Part shown: one piece after another, positions 47,265-57,152 of the stretch | Position numbering within the stretch: the stretch's first letter is position 1 | How the letters are laid out: each line of letters starts with the position of its first letter | Assembly (NCBI GenBank): GCA_027449105.1 | Contig: DAIDMG010000001.1 | Location: 1 to 64,000 of the forward strand | Direction of reading: 5' to 3' | Origin: Acidiphilium sp. | GTDB lineage: Bacteria; Pseudomonadota; Alphaproteobacteria; Acetobacterales; Acetobacteraceae | DNA length: 64,000 nucleotides | Translations under genes and position numbers: made by a program | The notes under the pieces: model-generated | What the model saw: only the letters and a program-made list of their open reading frames with translations | The model's database searches: none | What the model was told of the DNA's origin: nothing

Positions 47265-47295
47265 CCCGAATTGCTGTAGTAATTCGGGAGTTTTT
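47265..47295 (+). terminator. Rho-independent terminator of hup
   Basis: 8-bp stem CCCGAATT/AATTCGGG with an eight-base loop, then AG and TTTTT, 46 bases after the HU stop and 20 bases before tRNA-Val. Confidence 0.88.
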
Positions 47296-47314
47296 CCCAC
47301 GTCTGATTGCTTTT

Positions 47315-47386
47315 GGGCGGTTAGCTCAGCGGTAGAGCGTCTCGTTTACACCGAGAGGGTCGGCGGTTCGAATCCGTCACCGCCCA
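47315..47386 (+). tRNA. tRNA-Val (anticodon TAC)
   Basis: Acceptor arms GGGCGGT/ACCGCCC, discriminator A at 47386. Anticodon stem TCTCG/CGAGA encloses TTTACAC, giving TAC. The T arm contains GGTTCGAATCC. CCA is not encoded. It is followed 65 bases later by tRNA-Asp. Confidence 0.95.
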
Positions 47387-47451
47387 TTCAATTTCGGCAG
47401 ATCGGCTGGCTTGACGGCATGGGGGGTGCGATCTACTAGCCTTCGCATCGC

Positions 47452-47528
<77 letters not shown>

Positions 47529-47558
47529 TCGCGAATAAGAAAAGACGTGCGGCCGGTT

Positions 47559-47575
47559 GTTCGGAATGTCCGAAC
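47559..47575. repeat. Short perfect hairpin upstream of the nuo operon
   Basis: GTTCGGA, loop ATG, TCCGAAC, 31 bases after tRNA-Asp and about 140 bases before nuoA. Without a T tract it could be a tRNA processing/termination aid or an operator in the nuo promoter region. Confidence 0.4.
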
Positions 47576-47715
47576 GAGGTATCGTGCAGGGGTGGATCGT
47601 CGCGGCAGGCTGGTTTTGTCGCGCCATGTGGATGTGCGGTGGGGGAAGCAATTGTACCGGCGCTTACGTCCGGTGTCGCTTCTGAGGCGTTACTCAGATT
47701 GAGGAGTGATGAGCG

Positions 47716-48081
47716 GTGCAACCCATCTTGGACCAATATTTTCCAATCCTCGTGTTTTTCGCTATCGCTGCGGGGATAGGGTTCGCCTTCGTTTTGGGTT
47801 CGTTCCTGGCGGCGCGGCAGAATCCGTATGCCGCCAAGCTGTCCGCCTATGAGTGTGGCTTTCCGGCGTTTGATGACGCTCGTCGACGCTTTGATGTCCG
47901 CTACTATCTGGTGGCCATTCTGTTTATCATTTTTGACGTCGAGATTGCGTTTCTGTTTCCGTGGGCGGTCAGCCTGTCGCACATCGGCATGTTCGGGTTT
48001 TGGACGATGATCGGTTTCCTGGCGATCCTGGCAATCGGGTTTGTTTATGAGTGGCGGAAAGGCGCTCTGGATTGGAGTTGA
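47716..48081 (+). CDS. nuoA: NADH-quinone oxidoreductase subunit A
   Basis: Membrane subunit of respiratory complex I, 121 residues, three transmembrane helices. The loop [20 protein letters not shown] contains the conserved cysteine involved in the quinone-site region, followed by [10 protein letters not shown]-like sequence. The start is a GTG at 47716 preceded by GAGGAG; an ATG seven bases upstream is out of frame. First gene of the 14-subunit nuo operon. Confidence 0.96.
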   Translation: MQPILDQYFPILVFFAIAAGIGFAFVLGSFLAARQNPYAAKLSAYECGFPAFDDARRRFDVRYYLVAILFIIFDVEIAFLFPWAVSLSHIGMFGFWTMIGFLAILAIGFVYEWRKGALDWS

Positions 48082-48122
48082 GATCAGTGCGTTCTGGGGC
48101 CGAAGCAGGATTGAGGAGCACG

Positions 48123-48680
48123 ATGAAAATGGACGGTGCGCAACTTGCGTGGAACACGCAACAGCTTGAGCCGGGGGAAGAGCAGGAAGCGGTGGTCCGC
48201 GCGATCACTGGAGAAATTGCCGGCAAGGGCTTCGTGGTTGCCAATCTCGACCGCGTTGTGAACTGGGCGCGTACGGGCAGTCTCTGGCCGATGACTTTTG
48301 GCTTGGCCTGCTGCGCGATCGAGATGATCCACGCATACATGCCTCGCTGGGACCTTGATCGACTCGGAATTATCCCCCGCAATTCGCCCCGCCAGAGCGA
48401 CGTGATGATCGTTGCTGGGACTCTGACCAACAAGATGGCGCCAGCCTTGCGGCGCGTTTACGATCAGATGCCGGAACCGCGCTGGGTGATTTCGATGGGG
48501 AGTTGTGCCAATGGCGGCGGCTATTACCATTACTCCTATTCGGTCGTTCGTGGCTGTGATCGGGTTGTTCCCGTCGATATCTACGTGCCAGGGTGCCCGC
48601 CCACTGCGGAGGCGCTGGTCTACGGGATTCTGCAGTTACAGAAGAAGATTCGCCGGACCGGGACAATCATTCGTGGCTGA
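48123..48680 (+). CDS. nuoB: NADH-quinone oxidoreductase subunit B
   Basis: Peripheral-arm subunit, 185 residues, which holds the terminal cluster N2 next to the quinone site. Ligands are the adjacent cysteines in GLACCAIEM and those in [10 protein letters not shown] and PGCPP. ATG 48123 follows GAGGAGCACG. The frame extends upstream into the end of nuoA but that part is not family-like. 41 bases after nuoA. Confidence 0.96.
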   Translation: MKMDGAQLAWNTQQLEPGEEQEAVVRAITGEIAGKGFVVANLDRVVNWARTGSLWPMTFGLACCAIEMIHAYMPRWDLDRLGIIPRNSPRQSDVMIVAGTLTNKMAPALRRVYDQMPEPRWVISMGSCANGGGYYHYSYSVVRGCDRVVPVDIYVPGCPPTAEALVYGILQLQKKIRRTGTIIRG

Positions 48681-48689
48681 GTAAGAATA

Positions 48690-49328
48690 ATGAGCGAACA
48701 ACAAGAGGCCGGGATGGCTGGCTCTACCGCTGATCCCTTCAATGATGTGCTGCTTTCGCTGACGGGGGTGACGAAGGTCCTCATGGAACGGGACGAGCGG
48801 GTCGCGCATGTTGACCGTGCCAGGCTGCTCTCCGTGATGGAGATTTTGAAGACGGATCCCAGGTTTTCATATGAGCAGTGCATGGACGTGTGCGGTGTCG
48901 ATTGGCCTGACCGGACTGAACGTTTCGATGTCGTCTATCAGCTGTTGTCGCTAACGCGCAACGATCGGTTGCGCGTAATTGTTACCACTGATGAAGAACA
49001 GCTCGTACCGAGCGTGACACCTATTTGGTCAGGCGCTTGCTGGTGGGAACGCGAGGTTTGGGATCTGTTTGGCGTGCGATTCGATGGACTTGTGGACCAT
49101 CGCCGCATCCTTACGGATTACGGATTTGAAGGGCACCCGTTGCGTAAGGATTTCCCGCTCACGGGCCACGTCGAGGTGCGGTACGACGAGGATGAGAAGC
49201 GGGTGGTTTATGATCGCGTTGCGTTAACGCAGGAGTTTCGGCAGTTTGACTTTCTTTCGCCTTGGGAGGCGGTCACGACCCTGCCGGGCGACGAAAAAGC
49301 CATACGCAAGGCAGGTTCTTCGTCATGA
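48690..49328 (+). CDS. nuoC: NADH-quinone oxidoreductase subunit C
   Basis: Peripheral-arm subunit, 212 residues, containing the 30-kDa subunit signature [22 protein letters not shown] and a [14 protein letters not shown] segment. Separate from nuoD, unlike the fused NuoCD of E. coli. It packs against NuoD and NuoB. Its stop overlaps the nuoD start (ATGA). Confidence 0.96.
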   Translation: MSEQQEAGMAGSTADPFNDVLLSLTGVTKVLMERDERVAHVDRARLLSVMEILKTDPRFSYEQCMDVCGVDWPDRTERFDVVYQLLSLTRNDRLRVIVTTDEEQLVPSVTPIWSGACWWEREVWDLFGVRFDGLVDHRRILTDYGFEGHPLRKDFPLTGHVEVRYDEDEKRVVYDRVALTQEFRQFDFLSPWEAVTTLPGDEKAIRKAGSSS

Positions 49329-50536
49329 GCAATGTTTCGGAACAATCGACCCCGGCGTACGATTTTGCGGTAACGGACCGGCATACGGTTAACTTCGGCC
49401 CACAGCACCCGTCGACGCATGGTGTTCTGCGGTTGATCATGGAACTTGATGGTGAGACCGTGGAGCGTGCCGACCCGCATATTGGCCTGCTGCACCGTGG
49501 CACTGAAAAGCTGATCGAATACAAATCCTATCTTCAGGCCGTGCCGTATTTCGATCGACTTGATTACGTATCTGCAATGAATTGTGAATATGCGTTCGCG
49601 CTTGCAACGGAAAAGCTTCTGGATGTCGTTGCGCCGGATCGTGCGCAATGGATCCGCGTGATGTTTTCGGAAATTACGCGCATTCTGAATCATATTCAGA
49701 ACACGGTGCATCTAGCGCTCGATATTGGTGCCCAGACTCCAAGCCTTTGGGGTTACGAAGAGCGCGAAAAGCTGCTTGAGTTCTACGAAGCGGTTTCTGG
49801 CGCGCGATTTCATGCAAACTATTTTCGTCCGGGTGGTGTGGCAAAAGATCTTCCCGATGGACTCGCCGAAAGAATTTGGGATTGGACCGAGAAATTCCCG
49901 AAATTCGTTGATGACGTGGAAGGGTTGCTGACCGAAAATCGTATCGTCAAACAGCGACTCGTGGATATCGGAGTCATTTCAGTTTCCGATGCGCTCGGCA
50001 TGGGGTTTGCGGGGCCGAATTTACGGGCTTGCGGTGTGCCCTGGGATCTGCGTCGGTCGCGACCCTATGACAAATATTCGGAGGTCGATTTCGCGATTCC
50101 TGTCGGAAAGCACGGAGATTGCTACGATCGCTATCTCGTGCGCATTCACGAAATGCGAGAAAGCGCGAAGATCATTCGCCAGGCTCTCCAGAAATTGCCG
50201 GTGGGTCCGGTGAAGATCCAGGACAGCAAGATTGCGTCACCCAAGCGGTCGGAGATGAAACGTTCGATGGAAGCAATGATCCATCATTTCAAACTATACT
50301 CCGAGGGTTTTCATGTGCCGGCTGGCGCCACGTATACCGCCGTGGAGGCGTCAAAGGGTGAGTTTGGTGTCTATCTGATCGCCGACGGGACGAATCATCC
50401 ATATCGGTGTAAAATCAGGCCGACCGGATTTGGTCATCTGCAGGCAATGGACTTGCTTACAAGGGGACATATGCTTGCTGATGCAATCGCAATTCTTGGA
50501 TCGATCGACGTCGTATTTGGTGAAGTGGATCGTTGA
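49325..50536 (+). CDS. nuoD: NADH-quinone oxidoreductase subunit D
   Basis: 49-kDa subunit, 403 residues, which forms the quinone pocket with NuoB. Conserved [14 protein letters not shown] near the start (His and the following loop line the quinone site), [12 protein letters not shown], and the C-terminal DVVFGEVDR ending. The frame extends upstream, but the ATG at 49325 overlapping the nuoC stop gives the family start MSNVSEQ. Confidence 0.97.
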   Translation: MSNVSEQSTPAYDFAVTDRHTVNFGPQHPSTHGVLRLIMELDGETVERADPHIGLLHRGTEKLIEYKSYLQAVPYFDRLDYVSAMNCEYAFALATEKLLDVVAPDRAQWIRVMFSEITRILNHIQNTVHLALDIGAQTPSLWGYEEREKLLEFYEAVSGARFHANYFRPGGVAKDLPDGLAERIWDWTEKFPKFVDDVEGLLTENRIVKQRLVDIGVISVSDALGMGFAGPNLRACGVPWDLRRSRPYDKYSEVDFAIPVGKHGDCYDRYLVRIHEMRESAKIIRQALQKLPVGPVKIQDSKIASPKRSEMKRSMEAMIHHFKLYSEGFHVPAGATYTAVEASKGEFGVYLIADGTNHPYRCKIRPTGFGHLQAMDLLTRGHMLADAIAILGSIDVVFGEVDR

Positions 50537-50538
50537 CG

Positions 50539-51147
50539 ATGAGTGTGCCTGTGCAACCCGACCAATTCGCATTCGACGAAAAAAGCAGCGCGGAGATTCC
50601 GTCAATTATGGCGCGGTATCCCCAGGGTAAACAGGCAAGTGCGGTGATGCCCCTACTTGACCTGGCGCAAAGGCAGATGGCCCGTGTTACCGGGCGCGCT
50701 TGGGTGCCGCGCGTGGCAATGGATGCGGTCGCTGATCTGATCGGTGTCCCCAAGATTCGCGTCTACGAAATTGCAAGCTTCTACACGATGTTTCATCTCG
50801 GGCCGGTCGGTCCAAATCATCTTCAGGTTTGCACGACGACACCGTGTTGGCTGCGAGGATCGGATGCCGTGCATGCAGCGTGCCGCGCCGCTGCCGATAC
50901 CGACCCCGATCTGTTTACTGTTGAAGAAGTCGAATGCCTTGGCGCGTGCGTCAATGCGCCAGTGCTCATGATCAATGATCAGCTTTACGAGGATCTTGAT
51001 GGGGAGCGGACGGAGGCGGTGCTGAACGCGATCCGTCGCGGTGAAAAGCCGGAACCCGGCTCCACCGCCGGTCGCCACGGGTCGGCGCCGGAGGGCGGCC
51101 CCACGACCTTGTTTGCCACTGATGCCAGCGAACGGACCGACGCCTGA
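50539..51147 (+). CDS. nuoE: NADH-quinone oxidoreductase subunit E
   Basis: 24-kDa subunit with thioredoxin-like fold, 202 residues, carrying the [2Fe-2S] cluster N1a. Ligands are in CTTTPC and [10 protein letters not shown]. The C-terminal 40 residues are a low-complexity Gly/Pro/Arg tail. It docks on NuoF in the NADH-oxidising module. It starts two bases after nuoD and overlaps nuoF by one base. Confidence 0.95.
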   Translation: MSVPVQPDQFAFDEKSSAEIPSIMARYPQGKQASAVMPLLDLAQRQMARVTGRAWVPRVAMDAVADLIGVPKIRVYEIASFYTMFHLGPVGPNHLQVCTTTPCWLRGSDAVHAACRAAADTDPDLFTVEEVECLGACVNAPVLMINDQLYEDLDGERTEAVLNAIRRGEKPEPGSTAGRHGSAPEGGPTTLFATDASERTDA

Positions 51148-52442
51148 TGTTAAGCGATAAGGATAGGATTTTCACGAACCTCTACGGGCTGCACGATTGG
51201 AGGCTTCGGGGCGCCCGAGCGCGCGGCGACTGGGACGGCACGGCGGCGATCATCGCGCGTGGCCGCGATGCGATTGTGGAGGAGGTTAAGGCGTCCGGCC
51301 TGCGCGGTCGCGGGGGGGCTGGTTTCCCCACCGGCCTGAAATGGTCCTTTATGCCGAAGCAAAGCGATGGGCGACCAAGCTACCTCGTCATCAATGCGGA
51401 TGAGGGCGAGCCGGGGACGTGCAAGGACCGCGACATTCTTCGGTACGATCCACACAAGCTGATAGAAGGGTGTCTGCTTGCCGGCGCTGGCATGGGCGCT
51501 AACGCGGCATACATCTACGTTCGAGGCGAGTTTCACCAGGAATATCGCAACCTGCAGGCGGCGATCGATGAAGCCTACCAGGCGGGTTTGATTGGCACAA
51601 ACGCCTGCCGTTCGGGTTTCGACTTTGATATTCACGTGCATCGCGGTGCCGGCGCTTATATTTGTGGCGAGGAATCCGCACTGCTGGAGAGCATTGAGGG
51701 CAAAAAGGGAATGCCCCGGATGAAGCCGCCATTTCCGGCGGCGATCGGCCTGTATGGCTGCCCAACAACGGTCAACAACGTTGAAACGATCGCCGTAGTT
51801 CCGACAATTCTGCGACGCGGCGCAGCATGGTTTTCGGCGCTCGGCCGGCCGAAGAATACGGGAACCAAGATTTTCTGCATTTCGGGGCATGTCAACAGGC
51901 CGTGTAACGTGGAGGAAGAGATGGGTATTCCTCTACGGGACTTGATCGAGAAACATGCCGGCGGAGTCCGGGGAGGTTGGGACAATCTGCTGGCCATCAT
52001 CCCTGGGGGCTCGTCCGTACCGGTCCTGCCAAAGTCCATCTGCGATTCGGTTTTGATGGATTACGACAGCTTGCGTGACGCGCGCAGCGGATTGGGAACG
52101 GCGGCGGTTATCGTGATGGATCGATCAACTGACTTGATACGCGCCATTGCGCGCCTCTCCGCTTTTTATAAGCACGAAAGCTGTGGCCAGTGCACACCAT
52201 GCCGCGAAGGTACCGGATGGATGATGAGGGTCATGAATCGATTGGTTGAAGGGCGTGCCGAGATCGCAGAAATCGACCTTCTGGAGCAAGTGACGCGGCA
52301 GGTCGAAGGTCACACGATTTGTGCCTTGGGCGACGCTGCGGCGTGGCCGATCCAAGGACTCCTGCGTCATTTTAGGCCGATGGTAGAAGTGCGTATCGCC
52401 AACTACCACAGTCGGGACACGCGCCGCGTGGCAGCGGAGTGA
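51147..52442 (+). CDS. nuoF: NADH-quinone oxidoreductase subunit F
   Basis: NADH- and FMN-binding subunit, 431 residues. [13 protein letters not shown] and the [15 protein letters not shown] segment form the FMN/NADH pocket; the [4Fe-4S] cluster N3 uses [14 protein letters not shown] plus a later Cys in GHTICALGD. It receives hydride from NADH. A 162-base gap with a small coupled reading frame separates it from nuoG. Confidence 0.97.
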   Translation: MLSDKDRIFTNLYGLHDWRLRGARARGDWDGTAAIIARGRDAIVEEVKASGLRGRGGAGFPTGLKWSFMPKQSDGRPSYLVINADEGEPGTCKDRDILRYDPHKLIEGCLLAGAGMGANAAYIYVRGEFHQEYRNLQAAIDEAYQAGLIGTNACRSGFDFDIHVHRGAGAYICGEESALLESIEGKKGMPRMKPPFPAAIGLYGCPTTVNNVETIAVVPTILRRGAAWFSALGRPKNTGTKIFCISGHVNRPCNVEEEMGIPLRDLIEKHAGGVRGGWDNLLAIIPGGSSVPVLPKSICDSVLMDYDSLRDARSGLGTAAVIVMDRSTDLIRAIARLSAFYKHESCGQCTPCREGTGWMMRVMNRLVEGRAEIAEIDLLEQVTRQVEGHTICALGDAAAWPIQGLLRHFRPMVEVRIANYHSRDTRRVAAE

Positions 52443-52455
52443 CGAGGTAGCACAA

Positions 52456-52605
52456 ATGCGGTGTACGGAACTTGGCAAGGGCTCGCGGACTGCCCGCTTC
52501 GGTCTCCTTGGCTTTGATTTTGTCAAAGCGAAGCGAGGGTGCGCAGCCTCGGCTGAATCCGCAGTGAAGGGCCGCTTTATTGACACCAACAGGAAGCAAG
52601 GCTGA
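52456..52605 (+). CDS. 49-residue small protein between nuoF and nuoG
   Basis: A reading frame of 49 codons, starting MRCTELGKGSRTARFG and ending DTNRKQG. The ATG follows GAGG at eight bases, and the stop TGA overlaps the nuoG ATG (TGATG), the same coupling seen elsewhere in this operon. The product is strongly basic, with two cysteines and no membrane helix. It is not a recognised family. It could be a complex I assembly or accessory peptide, a translation-coupling leader for nuoG, or chance. The position, site and coupling make chance less likely, but conservation is unknown. Confidence 0.5.
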   Translation: MRCTELGKGSRTARFGLLGFDFVKAKRGCAASAESAVKGRFIDTNRKQG

Positions 52606-54665
52606 TGGCGAAGGTCACGATCGACGGCATCGAAATTGAGGTACCGAACGGTTTCACAGTGCTGCAGGCTGCGGAAGCGGCAGGGCGCGAAATTCCCCGC
52701 TTCTGCTACCATGACCGGCTTTCCATCGCCGGAAATTGCCGAATGTGCCTCGTCGAGATCGAGAAAATGCCAAAGCCCGTGGCCTCCTGTGGTCAGCCCG
52801 TCGCGGATGGCATGGTGATCTCCACCGACTCCGAGAAGATTCGCGAGGCCCGCCGCGGAGTGATGGAGTTCCTGCTTATTAATCATCCGCTCGATTGCCC
52901 GATCTGCGACCAGGGTGGCGAATGCGATTTGCAGGACGAAGCGCTAGGGTATGGGAGAAGTTACTCGCGCTATCACGAGCCTAAACGAGCGGTTAGCGAA
53001 AAATATCTTGGCCCGCTGGTCAAGACCGTTATGACGCGGTGTATCCACTGCACGCGTTGTGTCCGCTTTCTTGCGGAAATTGCCGGGGTGCCCGAGCTTG
53101 GCGCGGTGTCGCGCGGCGAGTCCATGGAAATCACCAACTACATCGAGCGGGGACTGAGCTCGGAACTCTCGGGAAACATTATTGACCTTTGTCCCGTGGG
53201 CGCATTGACATCAAAACCCTACGCGTTCACGGCCCGAGCCTGGGAGCTAAACAAGGTCGACAGTATCGATGTTTTGGACGCCATCGGGACCAATATTCGC
53301 GTTGACTCGAGGGGAGGCGAGGTTCTGCGGATACTGCCGCGCCTCAATGACGGGGTGAACGAAGAATGGCTGGCGGACAAGGGTCGTTTTGCCATCGACG
53401 GGAACAAGCGCCGGCGCCTGGACCGGCCGTGGGTCCGTGAGGCGGGCAAGCTCCGCCCGGCGACTTGGCAGGAAGCGTTTGCGGCTATCGCGCGACGGCT
53501 CGAGGGTCTGACCGGTGACCGTATTGGCGCAATCGCCGGCGATCTTTGCGACGCTGAAAGCATGTTTGCGTTGAAGACGCTGATGCAATCGTTGGGATCG
53601 CGAAACTTGGATTGCCGTCAGGACGGGGCTTTTCTCGACCCGTCGAGGCGGGCATTCTATTTGTTCAATACGACGATCGCCGGTCTGGATGAAGCTGACG
53701 CGTTGCTCATTATTGGAGCGAACCCGCGTCGGGAAGCGCCGGTTCTGAATGCGAGAATACGGCGGCGGTGGATGGAACTAAGCCAGTTCGAAGTCGGGCT
53801 GATCGGTGCCGACGTCGATTTGACCTATCCTGCCGAGCGGCTTGGATCTGATCCATCCGTCATTGCGGCTCTGCGCACAGGGAGTGTGGATTTTGCCCGG
53901 AAGCTTGAAGCTGCCAAGAAACCAGCGGTGATTCTCGGGTATTCTGCTTTAATGCGACCGGATGGCGCGGCGCTTCTTGCCGCTGCCTGGCGGCTTGCCC
54001 TGCATTTCAACATGATCAGGGCCGACTGGAATGGCTTCAATGTCTTGCATCGGGCAGCGGCTCGAGTTGGTGGTCTTGATTTGGGCTTTGTTCCGCAGGA
54101 GGGTGGGCAGAGCGCCTCGCAGATGCTGGTTGGAGGGGTCGATGCGCTGTGGTTGCTCGGGGCAGACGAAATCGATGCGGCCAAAATACCTGCCAATACC
54201 TACGTGATTTACCAGGGGCACCACGGTGACCGCGGCGCGGCACGTGCCGACGTGATCTTGCCAGGATCGACCTATCTCGAGAAGCCCGGGCTTTACGTCA
54301 ACCTCGAGGGACGGGTGCAGGAAGCTGCGCGGGCGATCTTTCCGCCAGGGGAGGCGCGCGAGGATTGGGCCATTATTCGGGCTTTCAGCGATGTTGTGGG
54401 GAAGACGCTACCTTTCAATGACATGAAGGAGGCGCGTGAATCGCTGGTAAACGCCTGTCCGGTCTTTGGAGAGATTGGCACCTTACGCCGGCTTGCAACG
54501 CTCGACACGACGCCTCCTGCGGGAGACCCTGATGCGGTTTCGTCAGAGCCGCTGGTGGAGCCGTTTGAGAACTACTACCAGACTGATCCGATCAGTAGGG
54601 CAAGCCCGACGATGGCGCGCTGTGTTGACGAGATCCTGTCGCCTGGCCGCGCTGCGGCGGAGTAA
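52605..54665 (+). CDS. nuoG: NADH-quinone oxidoreductase subunit G
   Basis: Largest peripheral subunit, 686 residues. The N-terminal ferredoxin domain binds [2Fe-2S] through C34, C45, C48 and C62. The His/Cys-liganded cluster motif is [19 protein letters not shown], and a further [4Fe-4S] motif is [10 protein letters not shown]. The rest is a molybdopterin-oxidoreductase-like domain without a cofactor. The length is normal for alphaproteobacteria. It carries electrons from NuoF/E towards NuoI. Confidence 0.96.
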   Translation: MAKVTIDGIEIEVPNGFTVLQAAEAAGREIPRFCYHDRLSIAGNCRMCLVEIEKMPKPVASCGQPVADGMVISTDSEKIREARRGVMEFLLINHPLDCPICDQGGECDLQDEALGYGRSYSRYHEPKRAVSEKYLGPLVKTVMTRCIHCTRCVRFLAEIAGVPELGAVSRGESMEITNYIERGLSSELSGNIIDLCPVGALTSKPYAFTARAWELNKVDSIDVLDAIGTNIRVDSRGGEVLRILPRLNDGVNEEWLADKGRFAIDGNKRRRLDRPWVREAGKLRPATWQEAFAAIARRLEGLTGDRIGAIAGDLCDAESMFALKTLMQSLGSRNLDCRQDGAFLDPSRRAFYLFNTTIAGLDEADALLIIGANPRREAPVLNARIRRRWMELSQFEVGLIGADVDLTYPAERLGSDPSVIAALRTGSVDFARKLEAAKKPAVILGYSALMRPDGAALLAAAWRLALHFNMIRADWNGFNVLHRAAARVGGLDLGFVPQEGGQSASQMLVGGVDALWLLGADEIDAAKIPANTYVIYQGHHGDRGAARADVILPGSTYLEKPGLYVNLEGRVQEAARAIFPPGEAREDWAIIRAFSDVVGKTLPFNDMKEARESLVNACPVFGEIGTLRRLATLDTTPPAGDPDAVSSEPLVEPFENYYQTDPISRASPTMARCVDEILSPGRAAAE

Positions 54666-54669
54666 AATC

Positions 54670-55686
54670 ATGTCGGCAAGCTTCTTCTCAAGCGATTTCG
54701 GCTTCCTCGTGATTACGCTGTTGAAGGCATTAGCGCTGCTTGTGCCTCTTCTGATTGGAGTTGCCTATCTTACCTACGCCGAGCGCAAAGTTCTGGCAGC
54801 GATGCAGTTGCGGCGCGGCCCGAACGTGGTTGGACCTTTCGGGCTTTGGCAGCCGTTTGCTGACGCGATCAAGATGCTGTTCAAGGAGACGATCGTTCCG
54901 GACGGCTCTAACCGCCTATTATTCTTGGTCGCCCCGATGATCACTTTTGGTCTTGCTGTGATGGCCTGGGCCGTGATCCCGGTGAACGATCATTGGGCTA
55001 TTGCCAATATCAACGTCGGCATCCTGTATTTGTTCGCGATTTCTTCGCTTGGTGTCTACGGGGTTATTATCGCCGGCTGGGCGAGTAACTCGAAGTTTGC
55101 CTTTCTAGGCGCGATGCGCAGTGCCGCACAAATGGTCAGTTACGAGGTGTCCATCGGCGTGGTGATTTTGACCGTGCTGGTTTGCGTAGGCAGTCTCAAT
55201 TTAAATGATATTGTGATGGCGCAACGGCATATTTGGTTTGCAATTCCGTTGCTGCCTATGCTGGTCGTTTTTTTCATTTCCACGCTTGCAGAAACAAATC
55301 GTGCTCCATTTGATCTTCCGGAGGGCGAGAGCGAGATCGTTGCGGGATTCTTTGTCGAATACAGCGCAATGAGCTTTGCTCTCTTTTTCCTTGGCGAGTA
55401 TGCCAACATGATTTTGATGAGTGCGATGACAACGATCCTGTTTCTTGGTGGTTGGCTTGCGCCGGCACCTTTGGTGCTCTTTACCTGGATTCCGGGGCCG
55501 ATTTGGTTTGTAGCCAAGGTTGCGGCGTGCCTGTTCGTGTTCCTGTGGGTGCGGGCGACGCTGCCACGATTTCGCTACGATCAGCTGATGCAGCTTGGCT
55601 GGAAGGTCTTTCTTCCACTTTCCCTGGTTTGGCTGGTTCTAACGGCGGGAGCGCTGGAGTTGTTCGGCTGGTTACCTCATGCATGA
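54670..55686 (+). CDS. nuoH: NADH-quinone oxidoreductase subunit H
   Basis: Membrane subunit, 338 residues with eight or so helices, linking the quinone site to the proton path. Conserved [19 protein letters not shown] near the N-terminus and [14 protein letters not shown] in the middle. ATG 54670 lies four bases after nuoG; the open frame upstream is antiphase nuoG sequence. Confidence 0.96.
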   Translation: MSASFFSSDFGFLVITLLKALALLVPLLIGVAYLTYAERKVLAAMQLRRGPNVVGPFGLWQPFADAIKMLFKETIVPDGSNRLLFLVAPMITFGLAVMAWAVIPVNDHWAIANINVGILYLFAISSLGVYGVIIAGWASNSKFAFLGAMRSAAQMVSYEVSIGVVILTVLVCVGSLNLNDIVMAQRHIWFAIPLLPMLVVFFISTLAETNRAPFDLPEGESEIVAGFFVEYSAMSFALFFLGEYANMILMSAMTTILFLGGWLAPAPLVLFTWIPGPIWFVAKVAACLFVFLWVRATLPRFRYDQLMQLGWKVFLPLSLVWLVLTAGALELFGWLPHA

Positions 55687-55701
55687 CCGGGAGAAATACT
55701 G

Positions 55702-56190
55702 ATGGCGAGACTTGACCGGTTCGCGCGAGGACTGATCCTTGCGGAAATCCTCTCAGGAATGGGTCTGACGTTGCGGTACTTTTTCAAACCGAAGGCAACG
55801 CTCAACTATCCCTATGAAAAGAACCCTCTTAGTCCGCGCTTCAAGGGTGAGCATGCCCTGCGGCGTTATCCGAATGGCGAAGAGCGTTGCATTGCGTGCA
55901 AACTATGCGAGGCCATCTGCCCGGCCCAAGCGATTACCATCGAAGCTGAGCCGCGTGAGGACGGCTCACGGCGAACAACGCGCTACGACATTGATATGAG
56001 CAAGTGCATCTATTGCGGTTTGTGCGAGGAAGCCTGTCCGGTTGACGCGATTGTCGAGGGGCCGAATTTTGAATTTGCGACCGAGACCCGTGAGGAATTG
56101 ATGTACAACAAGCAGCGCTTGCTTGCGAACGGCGATCGCTGGGAGTCTGAACTCGCCAAGCGGCTTGAGCTTGACGCGCCATACCGCTGA
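55702..56190 (+). CDS. nuoI: NADH-quinone oxidoreductase subunit I
   Basis: Ferredoxin-like subunit, 162 residues, carrying clusters N6a and N6b. Ligands are C63, C66, C69, C73 ([12 protein letters not shown]) and C102, C105, C108, C112 ([12 protein letters not shown]). It passes electrons to N2 in NuoB. An N-terminal amphipathic helix lies on the membrane. ATG 15 bases after nuoH. Confidence 0.97.
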   Translation: MARLDRFARGLILAEILSGMGLTLRYFFKPKATLNYPYEKNPLSPRFKGEHALRRYPNGEERCIACKLCEAICPAQAITIEAEPREDGSRRTTRYDIDMSKCIYCGLCEEACPVDAIVEGPNFEFATETREELMYNKQRLLANGDRWESELAKRLELDAPYR

Positions 56191-56200
56191 GGAGGCCATG

Positions 56201-56839
56201 ATGATCCCAACGATCTTCTTCTACTTGTTCTCCGTAATCCTCCTCGCATCAGCATGCATGGTTATTACGGCGCGGAACCCGGTTCATTCCGTCCTGTTTC
56301 TGATCGTTTGTTTTCTTAATGCCGCAGCATTGTTTGTGATGGCCGGCGCAGAATTTCTGGCAATGGTTTTGGTTATCGTGTACGTTGGTGCCGTCGCCGT
56401 CCTGTTCCTCTTTGTGGTGATGATGCTCGATGTGGATTTCATCGCGCTACGCGAGGGCTTCCAACGTTACATGCCCCTCGGCCTAACGGTTGGCATGATT
56501 CTGATGGTAGAAGTTGGCCTGACGGTTGGTGGTTTTGAATACGCCGGCGTCGGCCACGGAGATCACGCGACGGTCATGCTTCCGGGAAGCACAGACGCAA
56601 GTGCTCTCGGCAATCTGATCTACACTCATTATGCCTACGTGTTTGAGTTGTCAGGCCTTCTGCTCCTTATTGCAATGATTGGCGCTATCGTGCTGACATT
56701 GGTGGAACGGACGCCACCACGGCGGCAAGACATATCGCGCCAACATGCAAGAAGCGTCGCCGGGACCCTGACGATGGTGAAGGCCGAACTTGGTGCTGGC
56801 GTGACCCTGCCTGAGCCGCGCGAGAGGGAAATCGTATGA
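56201..56839 (+). CDS. nuoJ: NADH-quinone oxidoreductase subunit J
   Basis: Membrane subunit, 212 residues with five helices. The third helix holds the pi-bulge region [26 protein letters not shown]. Two ATGs occur together; 56201 is five bases from AGGAGG and is preferred over 56198. Its stop overlaps the nuoK start. Confidence 0.95.
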   Translation: MIPTIFFYLFSVILLASACMVITARNPVHSVLFLIVCFLNAAALFVMAGAEFLAMVLVIVYVGAVAVLFLFVVMMLDVDFIALREGFQRYMPLGLTVGMILMVEVGLTVGGFEYAGVGHGDHATVMLPGSTDASALGNLIYTHYAYVFELSGLLLLIAMIGAIVLTLVERTPPRRQDISRQHARSVAGTLTMVKAELGAGVTLPEPREREIV

Positions 56840-57150
56840 TACTTCCTGCTGGACTCAACGCCTATCTGGTTGTGGCGGCGTTACTGCTGGTCATCGGAAT
56901 TTTTGGCATTTTCCTTAATCGCAAAAACGTCATTGTCATCATGATGTCGATTGAGCTGATTCTGCTTGCCGCCAACCTCAACTTTGTTGCCTTTTCCGGG
57001 GCTCTGCACGACATGGCGGGGCAGGTTTTTACCATGTTCGTGCTTGCCGTCGCCGCGGCAGAAGCCGCAGTCGGACTTGCGATTGTTGTTGTTTATTTCC
57101 GTAACCGCGGTTCGATCGAGGTCGAAGACGTTACGCTGATGAAGGGCTGA
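56836..57150 (+). CDS. nuoK: NADH-quinone oxidoreductase subunit K
   Basis: Membrane subunit of 104 residues with three helices, an MrpC-like part of the proton path. The two conserved membrane glutamates are in [13 protein letters not shown] and [11 protein letters not shown]. It overlaps nuoJ by four bases and precedes nuoL by two. Confidence 0.96.
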   Translation: MILPAGLNAYLVVAALLLVIGIFGIFLNRKNVIVIMMSIELILLAANLNFVAFSGALHDMAGQVFTMFVLAVAAAEAAVGLAIVVVYFRNRGSIEVEDVTLMKG

Positions 57151-57152
57151 TC

